Positions 26,481 through 35,198 of a DNA stretch of 64,000 bases are shown here, one piece after another. The stretch's first letter is position 1. Each line of letters starts with the position of its first letter. The notes below the pieces were generated by a model. The model was not told the DNA's origin and did no database searches. It was given only the letters and a program-made list of their open reading frames with translations. The DNA comes from JBPOFM01 sp051252455 (lineage in GTDB: Bacteria > Bacteroidota > Bacteroidia > Flavobacteriales > Flavobacteriaceae). Location of the stretch: NCBI GenBank assembly GCA_051252455.1, contig JBPOFM010000001.1, positions 496,001-560,000 of the forward strand, read 5' to 3'. Made by a program: the position numbers and the translations under genes.

Positions 26481-27243
26481 AACAATTCTAATTACGGGAA
26501 GCACGAGTGGGATAGGTTTGGGAATAGCCAAAAAGTTTGCGAAGGAAGGCTATAACATTATGTTTCACGGTTTAGAAAAACATGGTGCAGAAATAGCAAA
26601 AGAAGTAAGCAAAACATATGATGTTAAAGTGGCGTTTTCCAATGCAAATATATTGCATCCCGAAGCCATTGAAGCCTTGATCAATGAGACCATAAAAACA
26701 TTTGGAGCATTACATGTACTAGTGAATAATGCCGGGATACAATATGTGTCGCCAATAGAAGAGTTCCCAAATAGTAAATACGAAAGCATCATAGCCATCA
26801 ACATGAATGCTGTCTTTTATGCCTCCAAAGCTGTTTGGAAACAGATGAAAATGCAGAAATTTGGAAGAATCATCAATATATCATCCGTTCATGGCATCAG
26901 AGCATCCGAATTTAAATCTGCCTATGTTGCAGCAAAACATGGTGTCATCGGCATGACAAAAGTGTTAGCTCTAGAAGGCGCGGCTTTCAATATTACCTGT
27001 AACGCCATTTGTCCTGGCTATGTTAAAACGCCATTAGTAGAAGGTCAGATAAAAGACCAAGCAAAAGCACACAACATGACGGAAGACGAAGTGATAGAAA
27101 AAGTAATGCTCAAAAAACAAGCTGTCAAACAATTTGTTCCACTAGAAGCAATTGCAGATATGGCGGTGCTTTTAGCAAAAGATAGCTCTACAACCATTAC
27201 GGGAACCTCTTTCGCATTAGATGGAGGTTGGAGCGCACAATAA
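26473..27243 (+). CDS. bdhA: 3-hydroxybutyrate dehydrogenase (SDR)
   Basis: A 256-aa short-chain dehydrogenase that oxidises 3-hydroxybutyrate to acetoacetate with NAD. It has the nucleotide motif TGSTSGIGLGIA, NNAG near residue 87, catalytic Ser in INISSVHG and the YxxxK pair in SAYVAAKHG. The C-terminal half is diagnostic of 3-hydroxybutyrate dehydrogenases: GYVKTPLVEGQI, EEVIEKVMLKKQAVKQFV-type sequence and the end GTSFALDGGWSAQ. It is the last gene of the locus, overlapping the hydrolase by 8 bp, and a terminator follows. With the acyl-CoA synthetase upstream it gives a route from 3-hydroxybutyrate to acetoacetate to acetoacetyl-CoA. Strong family call. Confidence 0.9.
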   Translation: MNKTILITGSTSGIGLGIAKKFAKEGYNIMFHGLEKHGAEIAKEVSKTYDVKVAFSNANILHPEAIEALINETIKTFGALHVLVNNAGIQYVSPIEEFPNSKYESIIAINMNAVFYASKAVWKQMKMQKFGRIINISSVHGIRASEFKSAYVAAKHGVIGMTKVLALEGAAFNITCNAICPGYVKTPLVEGQIKDQAKAHNMTEDEVIEKVMLKKQAVKQFVPLEAIADMAVLLAKDSSTTITGTSFALDGGWSAQ

Positions 27244-27264
27244 GTTTAAAATTGATTGAAAATT

Positions 27265-27315
27265 AGGCATCAGAAAAAATTTAAGTGTTAGTCTAAATTC
27301 TGGTGCCTTTTTTTA
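27265..27315 (+). terminator. Intrinsic terminator after the catabolic locus
   Basis: GGCATCAGAA (27266-27275) pairs with TTCTGGTGCC (27298-27307) with one wobble, an inner AATTTA/TAAATT helix extends it, and seven or more T residues follow. The 228 bases from 27316 to the tRNA hold nothing I can identify. Confidence 0.8.
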
Positions 27316-27543
27316 TTTAGATGATTAAAAGTATTTTCCCAATAATATTTGCACTTGACTTTATAATACTTCCAAAAAGCTTCATTCCAATGAACAATTG
27401 GTGGTTTATTTCGATTGAATTATCTTACAGCTATCAAAATAACTATTCAATCATACCGTAAAAAGGCAAGTCAATCCAAAAATGTCTGAATTTTTTGTAA
27501 AACAAAAGCCACTCAATTTCTTGAATGGCTTTGTCTCACTGTG

Positions 27544-27617
27544 CTCCTCCTCTTGGGCTCGAACCAAGGACCCTCTGATTAACAGTCAGATGCTCTAACC
27601 AACTGAGCTAAGGAGGA
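27544..27617 (-). tRNA. tRNA-Asn (GTT)
   Basis: On the minus strand the acceptor stem TCCTCCT pairs with AGGAGGA. The D arm reads GCTCAGTTGGTTAGAGC, the anticodon arm has TCTGA/TCAGA with loop CTGTTAA (anticodon GTT at 27581-27583), and the T arm has GGTTCGAGCC. The discriminator base is G, as usual for tRNA-Asn. CCA is not encoded. It lies between the catabolic locus and rseP. Confidence 0.95.
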
Positions 27618-27692
27618 AGGTATATAACCTTTTTTGCGGTTGCAAATATATTGTATTTTTTAAATTCAACAAATATATTTCACAAATATTTT

Positions 27693-29036
27693 TTATTTAA
27701 AAACTGCTTTAAATATGTCATTGCCATTCGCGAACAAAACCAAGGCAATCAATATAAAAAATCCAACCATTTGTGCCTTCTCCAAAAACTTTTCTGAAGG
27801 TGCACGACCTGATATCATTTCGTATAACAAAAACATTACATGACCACCATCCAATGCTGGAATTGGCAATAAATTCAAAACCCCCAACATAATGGAAAGG
27901 AAAGCTGTAATCTGCCAAAAGAACTCCCAACTCCAAGTGTCTGGAAAAATGTCGTAAATGGCTTTAAAACCACCAACACCTTTATATGCTCCAGTGCTAG
28001 GTGTAAATATTTTCTTTAGTTGCGCGCCATAGGATGTAATTTGTCCTGTAAATTTGGTTAAACCCACAGAGATGCTTTCACTAAAACTATATTCTTTACG
28101 CGTCACGTCGTAGTATCCGAGTTTTTCAATATCAGTGAGTGTACTTCCCATAGGTTGTATACCAAACTTCCCATCGTCCCCAACCTTCATTTGTCGCTCT
28201 AAAGTTTTTCCATCTCTTAAGATGTTCACATTAACGGTTTCGCCAGCGAGCGGTTTAATACGATCTGCAATCTGATCATAATACTTTAACTGTTGACCAT
28301 CAATAGAAGTGATAATGTCTTTGGTTTTCAAATCTACACCCTTATTAGCAGAAGAGTCAGGCACCGATCCTACAACAAAAGGAAAACGTAATTCAAAAAA
28401 TGAACGATCATCAGACGTGCTCAATTTTCCTAAATAATCTTGCGGTAAACTCACGGTCTTCAAACCGCTCTCGGTTTGCAGAGTAATGGTTTCTGCCTCA
28501 ATAAGATTTTTACGTATGTCTGAATAATTAACAATTTTGGTGTCATTTATTGCCACCACATTGTCTCCTGTTTGTATGCCTAAATCGGTCAAAATAGGAT
28601 TGGTCACATAATAACCATCCTTAATACTGTCAGCCTTGATATCAATGTCACCATATGTAAAAGAAGCAAACACGTAAATAACATACGCCAATATGAAATT
28701 GACTGTTACACCACCCAACATAATAATCAATCGTTGCCATGTTGGCTTCGAACGAAATTCCCATGGTTGTGGTGGTTGCGCCATTTGATCTTTGTCCATA
28801 CTCTCATCAATCATTCCGGCAATTTTTACATAACCGCCCAAAGGCAACCAACCAATTCCGTAAACGGTTTCGCCGATTTTCTTTTTGAACAATGAAAATT
28901 TAATATCAAAAAATAGGTAGAATTTTTCTACGCGTGTCTTAAATAATTTTGCCGGAATGAAATGTCCTAATTCGTGAAGGACAATCAACAGCGAAAGACT
29001 CAATAAGAATTGAGAAATCTTTATAACAAACTCCAT
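27693..29036 (-). CDS. rseP: RseP-type site-2 intramembrane metalloprotease
   Basis: A 447-aa inner-membrane zinc protease that cuts transmembrane substrates such as anti-sigma factors. The zinc motif HELGH is at residues 21-25 within the first helix. Two PDZ regions lie at about 130-200 and 215-285 (IQTGDNVVAINDTKI and GVDLKTKDIITSIDGQQL). The third metal ligand and the family end are in LNLLPIPALDGGHVMFLLYEM. Length and layout are normal for the family. A TACTTTTG box on the minus strand at 29066-29073 is a likely -7 element. An anti-sigma factor with one membrane helix is encoded at 41862 and could be a client; that link is speculation. Confidence 0.93.
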   Translation of the reverse strand: MEFVIKISQFLLSLSLLIVLHELGHFIPAKLFKTRVEKFYLFFDIKFSLFKKKIGETVYGIGWLPLGGYVKIAGMIDESMDKDQMAQPPQPWEFRSKPTWQRLIIMLGGVTVNFILAYVIYVFASFTYGDIDIKADSIKDGYYVTNPILTDLGIQTGDNVVAINDTKIVNYSDIRKNLIEAETITLQTESGLKTVSLPQDYLGKLSTSDDRSFFELRFPFVVGSVPDSSANKGVDLKTKDIITSIDGQQLKYYDQIADRIKPLAGETVNVNILRDGKTLERQMKVGDDGKFGIQPMGSTLTDIEKLGYYDVTRKEYSFSESISVGLTKFTGQITSYGAQLKKIFTPSTGAYKGVGGFKAIYDIFPDTWSWEFFWQITAFLSIMLGVLNLLPIPALDGGHVMFLLYEMISGRAPSEKFLEKAQMVGFFILIALVLFANGNDIFKAVFK

Positions 29037-29114
29037 GTATCTTTAATCAAAAAAATTATTGGCTGCAAAAGTAGTCTTTTAACAGCATTTAGAAAACTAT
29101 TGTATGTTTTATGG

Positions 29115-31052
29115 TTAATTTTTTAACAGCGATTTAGTTATCGTTCCAGCGTTGGTTTGGAACTGCACGAATAACATTCCTGTAGAAAAGGATGAAACAT
29201 CAATTGTAGATGAATATGGTTTTTGGCTCAACAATTGTCCCAAAGCATTGTATATGCGAACTTCAACAATTTGCATGCTTTCAGGTTTTTGAATGTTGAC
29301 GCTTTGTGATGTTGGATTAGGAAACATCACAAATGGCAGATCCAGATCTTCCTCACCAATACTCAACTCCACTGTATTATTCCTGGAAATAATATCACTT
29401 TCTGGATCAAAAATGACATTATTGACCGTAAAATCAATGGCACGCGTAAACAATTCCTGATTTGTGGTATTGTCCAAAACAAAATTCATCACTTCACCTT
29501 GCATTCCGAAGGCACGAACTGTCAAAGGAGCTTCGAAAAAAGAAACGGATGGATCACTTTGTGTTTGTAAAACCCGAAAATTGATTTGTGTACCAGAAGA
29601 TTGGTTCCATTGAACGTTATAGGTCGGATGGCCTTCATTGTACAGCCAGTCATTGAAAAATTCGCTTAAATCCTGTCCGCTAGCTGTTTCCATAATATCA
29701 ATGAAATCCTCACTTTTAGCGTATCCAAAAGCATGATCAGGATCATTTAAATAATTCTGAACGCCTTGATAGAACGTTGCGTCACCCAGTTTTTTTCGCA
29801 ACATGTGCAATACCATAGCTCCTTTATTGTAGCTCAATCGACTACTGAAAATACGACCGACACTCAAAGTATCAGTAGCGGTTAAATACACAGCGCCATC
29901 GGGTTGTGACGTGATATAATCAACGGATTGTTCCTTCCAATTTGTAAATGTATCATTCCCATCAAGATTTTCGACCGTCAGTCCAGCAAGATAAGTTGCA
30001 AAACCTTCGTTGAGCCAAATATCCCTCCAACTACCACAGGTCACTTTGTTGCCAAACCATTGGTGTGCCAATTCATGAGCTATCAGGCCTCGGTTAAAAC
30101 TTCCCATAAAGGAAACTGTGGTGTGCTCCATTCCTCCTCCCCATCCAAACTGAGCATGTCCATATTTTTCATCGGCATATGGATATTCTTCAAATAAGTT
30201 GGAAAAAAGATTCATGATATCAACCGTAATAGGTGTACTGTTTTGTGCAGCTGTCAAATTTTCAGGATACACATAGTTGACGATTTCAAAAGGGTTTCCA
30301 TTATTGGGGACTTGATCCGAATAAACTGAATAGTTTGTCACTGCGATCGCAATTAAATAGGCAGGTATTGGATAACCATGACTATAGTGAGTGGTCTTGT
30401 TACTTCCCACTACTATTTGGCTTTGTTCTAAACCATTCGATACGGCAACATATTCATCTCCATCTGGGTTGAATTGTGGCGTTGTGACATATACATCTAT
30501 GGCATCTGCCTTATCTATTAAATCTTGTTTGCAAGGCCACCAACCCTTTGCACCATACGGTTCCGATAGCGTCCATAGAATCGGCTTCCCGCTATGTGTT
30601 CCAACCTCAAACGAACCAAAGCCAGAACTGACTGGGTTTCCGGAATAGCTAACGGTTAGAGAATCTAAAACACCTGCATTTTGAGCTGATGCTAATTGGA
30701 TGATCAATTCATCATTAGAGTTTTGTGAAAATGCCAATGGATTTCCTCTTTGTAATACTTGAGAAACCGTCATATTATCCGATAAGTCAAAAGTGATTTG
30801 GGTCATTGGTGATTTTGCCTCGAAATGTGTCGTGACATCTCCACTAATCTGCGTTTGTGTTGGGTCGACATTCAGCTCTAAACGATGATATTTGACATCA
30901 TAATTCCCAGTATTTGGATTGGCGCGAAACTCCATTCTATTCAAAGCAGCCTTAGCTTCGGCTTCACTTACAGAATTAAACAGTAAATCAGTTGATTGAC
31001 CAAAAGTAGATAAGGTTATAAAAAAGAAAATCGTACGTAAAATTGGTTTCAT
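29115..31052 (-). CDS. Secreted M1-family aminopeptidase with T9SS sorting domain
   Basis: A 645-aa zinc aminopeptidase. From the chosen start it begins MKPILRTIFFFITLSTFGQ, a signal peptide; an ATG 11 codons earlier would put it behind an unnatural hydrophilic stretch. The M1 N-terminal beta domain spans about 45-220. GGGMEHTTVSF is the GxMEN-like substrate motif, HELAHQWFG with the downstream LNEGFATYLAG is the zinc site, and SRLSYNKGAMVLHMLR follows. The last 75 residues, FPNPTSQSVNIQ to ITKSLLKN, form a type A C-terminal sorting domain for the type IX secretion system. It therefore acts outside the cell or on the surface, digesting peptides. Confidence 0.92.
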   Translation of the reverse strand: MKPILRTIFFFITLSTFGQSTDLLFNSVSEAEAKAALNRMEFRANPNTGNYDVKYHRLELNVDPTQTQISGDVTTHFEAKSPMTQITFDLSDNMTVSQVLQRGNPLAFSQNSNDELIIQLASAQNAGVLDSLTVSYSGNPVSSGFGSFEVGTHSGKPILWTLSEPYGAKGWWPCKQDLIDKADAIDVYVTTPQFNPDGDEYVAVSNGLEQSQIVVGSNKTTHYSHGYPIPAYLIAIAVTNYSVYSDQVPNNGNPFEIVNYVYPENLTAAQNSTPITVDIMNLFSNLFEEYPYADEKYGHAQFGWGGGMEHTTVSFMGSFNRGLIAHELAHQWFGNKVTCGSWRDIWLNEGFATYLAGLTVENLDGNDTFTNWKEQSVDYITSQPDGAVYLTATDTLSVGRIFSSRLSYNKGAMVLHMLRKKLGDATFYQGVQNYLNDPDHAFGYAKSEDFIDIMETASGQDLSEFFNDWLYNEGHPTYNVQWNQSSGTQINFRVLQTQSDPSVSFFEAPLTVRAFGMQGEVMNFVLDNTTNQELFTRAIDFTVNNVIFDPESDIISRNNTVELSIGEEDLDLPFVMFPNPTSQSVNIQKPESMQIVEVRIYNALGQLLSQKPYSSTIDVSSFSTGMLFVQFQTNAGTITKSLLKN

Positions 31053-31140
31053 AGGTAACATATTAAGGATGTTAAAAATACACAAATTCTTATGTATGTG
31101 TCGTATTTTTGCACTCTTATCTTACATAAACCATTAAGAG

Positions 31141-31812
31141 ATGCTCTCCTTTTTTAAACAATTTAAATTTTTCTGGATTGCCTTTTTGATCCTTTCACTT
31201 ATCATTATTACAATTTTCTATTCCATCTTGAAACCAAAAAAGGTATTACCAATCTATCAACCATCTCGAGTCAATTCTGAAATGGTGGATGATAGCATTC
31301 AACATATAAGCAAATACCATAAGATTGCAGATTTCAGTTTAATCAATCAAAATGGTAAAACCATTACACAGCAAGATTACAAGGATAAAATCTATGTAGC
31401 CGATTTCTTTTTTACGACGTGTCAGACGATTTGCCCAATCATGACCGATCATATGTATAAAATTCAGAAAGAAGTTTTAAATGATGATGAAGTGATGTTG
31501 TTATCACATTCCGTAACACCAGAAATTGATTCTGTGGAACAGCTAAAACGCTATGCGAAACTGAAAGGTGTCAACGACTCTAAATGGAACTTGGTCACTG
31601 GTGACAAAAAACAGATTTACGAGTTGGCACGAAAAAGTTATATGGCTGTAAAAACGGATGGTACTAGTGATGCATATGATATGATACACACCGAAAATTT
31701 TATGCTGATTGATAAAAAACGACAAATTCGTGGGTATTATGATGGCACCAAGCTTGAAGATATAGAACGGCTACTTGAAGATATCGTGATTTTGAAGGGC
31801 GAACAACTTTAG
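31141..31812 (+). CDS. SCO1/SenC-family copper chaperone-like protein
   Basis: A 223-aa membrane-anchored thioredoxin-fold protein. An N-terminal helix (about 10-30) anchors it with the fold in the periplasm. The copper site has Cys94 and Cys98 in CQTICPIM and a His in LLSHSVTPEID, as in SCO proteins that deliver copper to the CuA site of cytochrome oxidase. DFSLINQNGKTITQQDYKDK is the usual strand ahead of it. No oxidase gene is nearby. It is divergent from the M1 peptidase; a TATTTTTG box at 31104-31111 suits a -7 element. Confidence 0.88.
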   Translation: MLSFFKQFKFFWIAFLILSLIIITIFYSILKPKKVLPIYQPSRVNSEMVDDSIQHISKYHKIADFSLINQNGKTITQQDYKDKIYVADFFFTTCQTICPIMTDHMYKIQKEVLNDDEVMLLSHSVTPEIDSVEQLKRYAKLKGVNDSKWNLVTGDKKQIYELARKSYMAVKTDGTSDAYDMIHTENFMLIDKKRQIRGYYDGTKLEDIERLLEDIVILKGEQL

Positions 31813-31891
31813 ATTGTAATAGAGCTGTTGTTTGTGTAGAGAAATCAAACCGAAAACTACAGCTGCGACTGAAAACTATCTCATAACAATT

Positions 31892-31921
31892 TTTTTTCGC
31901 TATAATTTTACCCTATTTTTG
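31892..31921 (+). promoter_or_regulatory. Probable promoter of the feo operon
   Basis: A perfect TANNTTTG-type -7 box, TATTTTTG, lies at 31914-31921, with a T-rich -33 position 19 bp upstream (TTT rather than TTG). The feoA GTG start is 26 bases downstream. I could not see a clear Fur box. Confidence 0.5.
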
Positions 31922-31947
31922 CTTCTTTAAAATCAATCTAAATAAGC

Positions 31948-32175
31948 GTGCAGGTTACATTAGCCCAGATAAAAAGAGGTCAGCGAGGCGTCATCATTGA
32001 TGTTTCGTCTATTCATATTCCATTAAAATTACTGGAAATGGGCTGTTTGCCAGGTAATTTTGTAGAACTAGTACAGGTTGCACCTTTCGCCGACCCAATG
32101 TATTTGAACATCAATGGAACCCATCTTGCCATTAGAAAAGAAACTGCTATTCATATCCAAATCGAGATTATTTAA
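31948..32175 (+). CDS. feoA: FeoA ferrous iron transport protein
   Basis: A 75-aa SH3-like domain protein that assists FeoB. The family pattern LAQIKRGQRGVIIDV, LLEMGCLPGNFVELVQVAPFADPMYLNINGTHLAIRKETA is complete. The start is GTG at 31948; no ATG is available before the conserved sequence. Its stop overlaps the feoB start as TAATG, so the two are translationally coupled. It is cytoplasmic and binds FeoB at the membrane. Confidence 0.93.
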   Translation: MQVTLAQIKRGQRGVIIDVSSIHIPLKLLEMGCLPGNFVELVQVAPFADPMYLNINGTHLAIRKETAIHIQIEII

Positions 32176-34274
32176 TGAGTAAGCAAATCAACGTTGCCTT
32201 AATAGGGAATCCAAATACAGGAAAAACATCTGTTTTCAACGCTTTGACTGGACTCAATCAAAAAGTTGGGAATTATCCAGGTATCACCGTTGAAAAAAAA
32301 GAAGGTATCTGCAAATTGCCTCGTGGTGTCAAGGCGCACATCATTGATTTACCTGGAACTTACAGTTTAAATGCCTCCTCACTGGACGAAAATGTCGTCA
32401 TTGAATTGCTTTTAAATAAGAACGACAAGGATTTTCCGGATGTGGCGGTCGTAATCAGCGATGTCGAAAATTTAAAGCGAAATCTCTTATTATTCACGCA
32501 AATCAAAGACCTCGAAATTCCTACGATTCTAGTGATCAATATGTCCGACCGAATGATTTATAAAGGAATCACTTTAGATATCGCATTGCTGGAAAAACGG
32601 CTTAAAACGAAAATTGCGCTCATTAGCACCAGAAAAGGTCAAGGTATTGATTCATTAAAAGAATTAATTTCAAATTATAAAGATTTATCGATCGAACCTT
32701 GCATGCATGCGTCTGAAATTGATACAGATTATTTTGACAATCTTCGCAAAGCATTTCCCAATCAACTCCTGTATAAATTATGGTTGGTCATAACCCAAGA
32801 CGTTAATTTTGGTAAAACTGACAGAAATGAAATCGATTCGGTGGCAAACTTTAAAACCAAGTCAAAAGCTGATTTAAAACGATTACAACAGAAGGAGACC
32901 ATCAAAAGGTATCAATTTATAAATGATACGCTTAAAATCGCACAAACAATCGATTTGAAAACGGCAAAAGACCTTCGCATTCGATTCGATCGTATTTTGA
33001 CGCATAAAGTTTGGGGCTACGTCATCTTTTTCATCATTTTATTGACGATTTTTCAAGCACTCTATGATTGGTCAAGTGTTCCGATGGATTTAATCGATAA
33101 CGGATTTACCTTTTTGAGTGAATGGACCAAAAACGTGTTGCCAAGTGGTGCGTTTACCAATTTATTGGCAGAAGGAATCATACCAGGACTTCAAGGCATC
33201 GTCATATTCATTCCGCAGATTGCCTTTTTATTTTTGTTCATCGCAGTCCTCGAAGAAAGCGGCTATATGAGTCGTGTTGTTTTTCTAATGGATAGAAGTA
33301 TGCGACGTTTTGGATTGAGCGGAAAAAGTGTGGTGCCCCTCATTTCTGGTACAGCTTGCGCTATTCCTGCAATTATGGCAACCAGAAATATTGAAAGTTG
33401 GAAAGAGCGACTAATTACCATTTTAGTAACACCTTTTACAACTTGTTCTGCAAGACTTCCTGTCTATCTAATAATTATTTCGCTTGTCATACCCAAAGGT
33501 CGAGTTCTCGGATTGAGTTATCAGGCTTTGACCTTGATGTTACTTTATTTGATAGGGTTTGGAGCGGCTCTTATTTCCGCAATGATATTGAACAAAATTC
33601 TAAAATTTAAGAGCAAGTCTTTCTTCGTGGTAGAAATGCCAAATTACAAGTGGCCAATGTTCAAAAATGTGGCATTGACAGTTATAGAAAAAACAAAAGC
33701 CTTTATTTTCGGAGCAGGAAAAATAATACTTGCCATTTCTATCGTGCTTTGGTTTCTAGCCTCTTATGGTCCTGGAAATGATTTTAATAATGCTGAAGAC
33801 ATCATTAAAACAGAATATGCTAATCAAGATGTATCTAACGAAGTGTTGCAAGAGCAAATTGCTTCTTATAAGCTGGAACATTCTTTCATTGGCATCACAG
33901 GTCGTGCTATTGAACCTGCCATCAGACCGTTGGGTTATGATTGGAAAATAGGAATTGCCATTGTGAGTTCCTTTGCAGCACGTGAAGTGTTTGTAGGAAC
34001 ATTGGCAACTATTTATAGTGTTGGGAGTGATGATGAAGATACCATAAAAAACAGAATGGCTGGCGAGGTCAATCCTATTCTTGGTGGGCCACTGTTTAAT
34101 TTTGCATCAGGAATTTCTTTATTGTTATTCTACGCCTTTGCAATGCAATGTATGAGTACGCTCGCCATCGTGAAGAAAGAGACAAATTCATGGAAATGGC
34201 CTATGTTACAACTTGTTTTGATGAGCGCTTTTGCGTATGTTGTTGCATTGATAGCCTATCAGGTTTTGAAATAA
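32175..34274 (+). CDS. feoB: FeoB ferrous iron transporter
   Basis: A 699-aa inner-membrane ferrous iron importer. The N-terminal G domain has GNPNTGKTSVFNALTG (G1), a switch with VGNYPGITVEKKEG, DLPGTYSL (G3) and a G4-like NMSD. A helical linker follows to about residue 270. Two Gate domains (SRVVFLMDRSMRRFGLSGKSVVPLISGTACAIPAIMATR-type sequence) and the C-terminal helices form the channel; ARLPVY and AAREVF are conserved. Length is typical. It is coupled to feoA and followed 16 nt later by a small Cys-rich partner. Confidence 0.95.
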   Translation: MSKQINVALIGNPNTGKTSVFNALTGLNQKVGNYPGITVEKKEGICKLPRGVKAHIIDLPGTYSLNASSLDENVVIELLLNKNDKDFPDVAVVISDVENLKRNLLLFTQIKDLEIPTILVINMSDRMIYKGITLDIALLEKRLKTKIALISTRKGQGIDSLKELISNYKDLSIEPCMHASEIDTDYFDNLRKAFPNQLLYKLWLVITQDVNFGKTDRNEIDSVANFKTKSKADLKRLQQKETIKRYQFINDTLKIAQTIDLKTAKDLRIRFDRILTHKVWGYVIFFIILLTIFQALYDWSSVPMDLIDNGFTFLSEWTKNVLPSGAFTNLLAEGIIPGLQGIVIFIPQIAFLFLFIAVLEESGYMSRVVFLMDRSMRRFGLSGKSVVPLISGTACAIPAIMATRNIESWKERLITILVTPFTTCSARLPVYLIIISLVIPKGRVLGLSYQALTLMLLYLIGFGAALISAMILNKILKFKSKSFFVVEMPNYKWPMFKNVALTVIEKTKAFIFGAGKIILAISIVLWFLASYGPGNDFNNAEDIIKTEYANQDVSNEVLQEQIASYKLEHSFIGITGRAIEPAIRPLGYDWKIGIAIVSSFAAREVFVGTLATIYSVGSDDEDTIKNRMAGEVNPILGGPLFNFASGISLLLFYAFAMQCMSTLAIVKKETNSWKWPMLQLVLMSAFAYVVALIAYQVLK

Positions 34275-34290
34275 TTACGACTAAAGAGAT

Positions 34291-34428
34291 ATGAACACGA
34301 TTCTCCAAAATATATTTGTCTTTATTGCCCTCGCTTTAGCGGTTGTCTTCTTGGTACGCAAATTCTTCTGGAAAAAAGCGAAAACTGACAAAGGTTGTGG
34401 AACGGGAGATGACTGTGGATGTCATTAA
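34291..34428 (+). CDS. FeoB-associated Cys-rich membrane protein (45 aa)
   Basis: A 45-aa frame starting MNTILQNIFVFIALALAVVF. One membrane helix (about 5-23) is followed by a basic stretch RKFFWKKAK and a tail CGTGDDCGCH with three Cys and a final His. This is the shape of the small FeoB-associated Cys-rich (FeoC-like) membrane proteins of Bacteroidota. It lies 16 nt after feoB, before the operon terminator. The Cys/His tail may bind iron; that is inferred. Confidence 0.8.
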   Translation: MNTILQNIFVFIALALAVVFLVRKFFWKKAKTDKGCGTGDDCGCH

Positions 34429-34450
34429 ATAATTATGACAAAATGTTTAA

Positions 34451-34477
34451 TCCGTGTTTGACAACACGGATTTTTTT
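34451..34477 (+). terminator. Intrinsic terminator of the feo operon
   Basis: TCCGTGTT (34451-34458) pairs with AACACGGA (34463-34470) over a 4-nt loop, followed by seven T residues. The stem overlaps the -33 region of the next promoter. Confidence 0.9.
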
Positions 34478-34488
34478 AGTTACATTTG
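34457..34488 (+). promoter_or_regulatory. Promoter of the metal-uptake operon
   Basis: TTTG at 34457-34460 and TACATTTG at 34481-34488, 20 bp apart, fit the Bacteroidota -33/-7 pattern. The expected transcription start falls at the edge of the palindrome at 34492-34515. Confidence 0.7.
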
Positions 34489-34491
34489 AAA

Positions 34492-34515
34492 AATATTTAA
34501 GTATGCTTAAATATT
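34492..34515. promoter_or_regulatory. Palindromic operator overlapping the transcription start
   Basis: AATATTTAAG (34492-34501) and CTTAAATATT (34506-34515) form a perfect 10-bp inverted repeat around TATG. It begins 3 bp after the -7 box and ends 23 bp before the regulator's ATG. A DtxR/MntR-type repressor bound here would block its own operon. Confidence 0.72.
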
Positions 34516-34538
34516 AATTGAAGTTAAACGTATATTAT

Positions 34539-35198
34539 ATGTCAGTAGCAATTGAAAACTTTGTAAAAGCCATTTACAACAATGATATTCAAGACCATCA
34601 AGATACCAAACCGGGTAATATTGCTAAAAAATTGGGTATTTCAAATGCTGCCGCCACAGATATGGCTAAAAAATTAGCCTCAAAAAACTTGTTACAATAT
34701 GAGAAGTATCAAGCACTTCAACTCACAGAAGAAGGCACAAAAATGGCACTAAACGTGGTGCGAAAACATCGTCTTTGGGAATCATTGTTGTTCAAGATGT
34801 TTGATATGTCATTACATGAAATCCATCGGGAGGCAGAATTTTTAGAACATGAAACCTCGGATTTTTTAGCTGACAAAATCAGCGAGTATCTCGGTAATCC
34901 AAAATTTGATCCTCATGGTGACCCAATTCCGAATGCACGAGGAGAAATTACGACCGAAGACACTTCCTTATCCTTGTCAAATACTGTAGAGGGTAAGAAC
35001 TATGTGATTTCGCGATTGATGAGTGATGATAAGGAATTCTTCGACTTTTGTGCTCAAAACGGGCTTAAATTCGGTAATTCAGTTATGGTCACTAAACAAT
35101 TCCATAAAAATAAGATGACCCAAATAACCATCAACCATAACACGATACTTCTAAATGAAGATTTCTCAAAAATCATCTATGTCAATGAAATTCAATAA
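34539..35198 (+). CDS. DtxR/MntR-family metal-dependent regulator
   Basis: A 219-aa repressor. The N-terminal winged helix spans about 1-70 (IAKKLGISNAAATDMAKKLASKNLLQYEKYQALQLTEEG). The dimerisation and metal-binding region follows, with HRLWESLLFKMFDMSLHEIHREAEFLEHETSD and DPHGDPIP, the latter pair typical of DtxR/MntR metal ligands. The C-terminal part resembles a FeoA-like SH3 domain. The start at 34539 is chosen over a TTG at 34518, which would begin almost inside the operator. It leads the metal ABC operon and probably senses manganese, zinc or iron; which metal cannot be read. Autoregulation is inferred from the palindrome. Confidence 0.88.
   Translation: MSVAIENFVKAIYNNDIQDHQDTKPGNIAKKLGISNAAATDMAKKLASKNLLQYEKYQALQLTEEGTKMALNVVRKHRLWESLLFKMFDMSLHEIHREAEFLEHETSDFLADKISEYLGNPKFDPHGDPIPNARGEITTEDTSLSLSNTVEGKNYVISRLMSDDKEFFDFCAQNGLKFGNSVMVTKQFHKNKMTQITINHNTILLNEDFSKIIYVNEIQ

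Noticed and set aside
17646..27243. Calling the locus a SusC/SusD polysaccharide utilisation locus
   Set aside because: There is no SusD partner, no glycoside hydrolase and no polysaccharide lyase; the enzymes are esterases, a dehydrogenase and a CoA ligase.
27541..27543. Encoded CCA end for the tRNA
   Set aside because: The bases after the discriminator read CAC on the minus strand, so CCA must be added after transcription.
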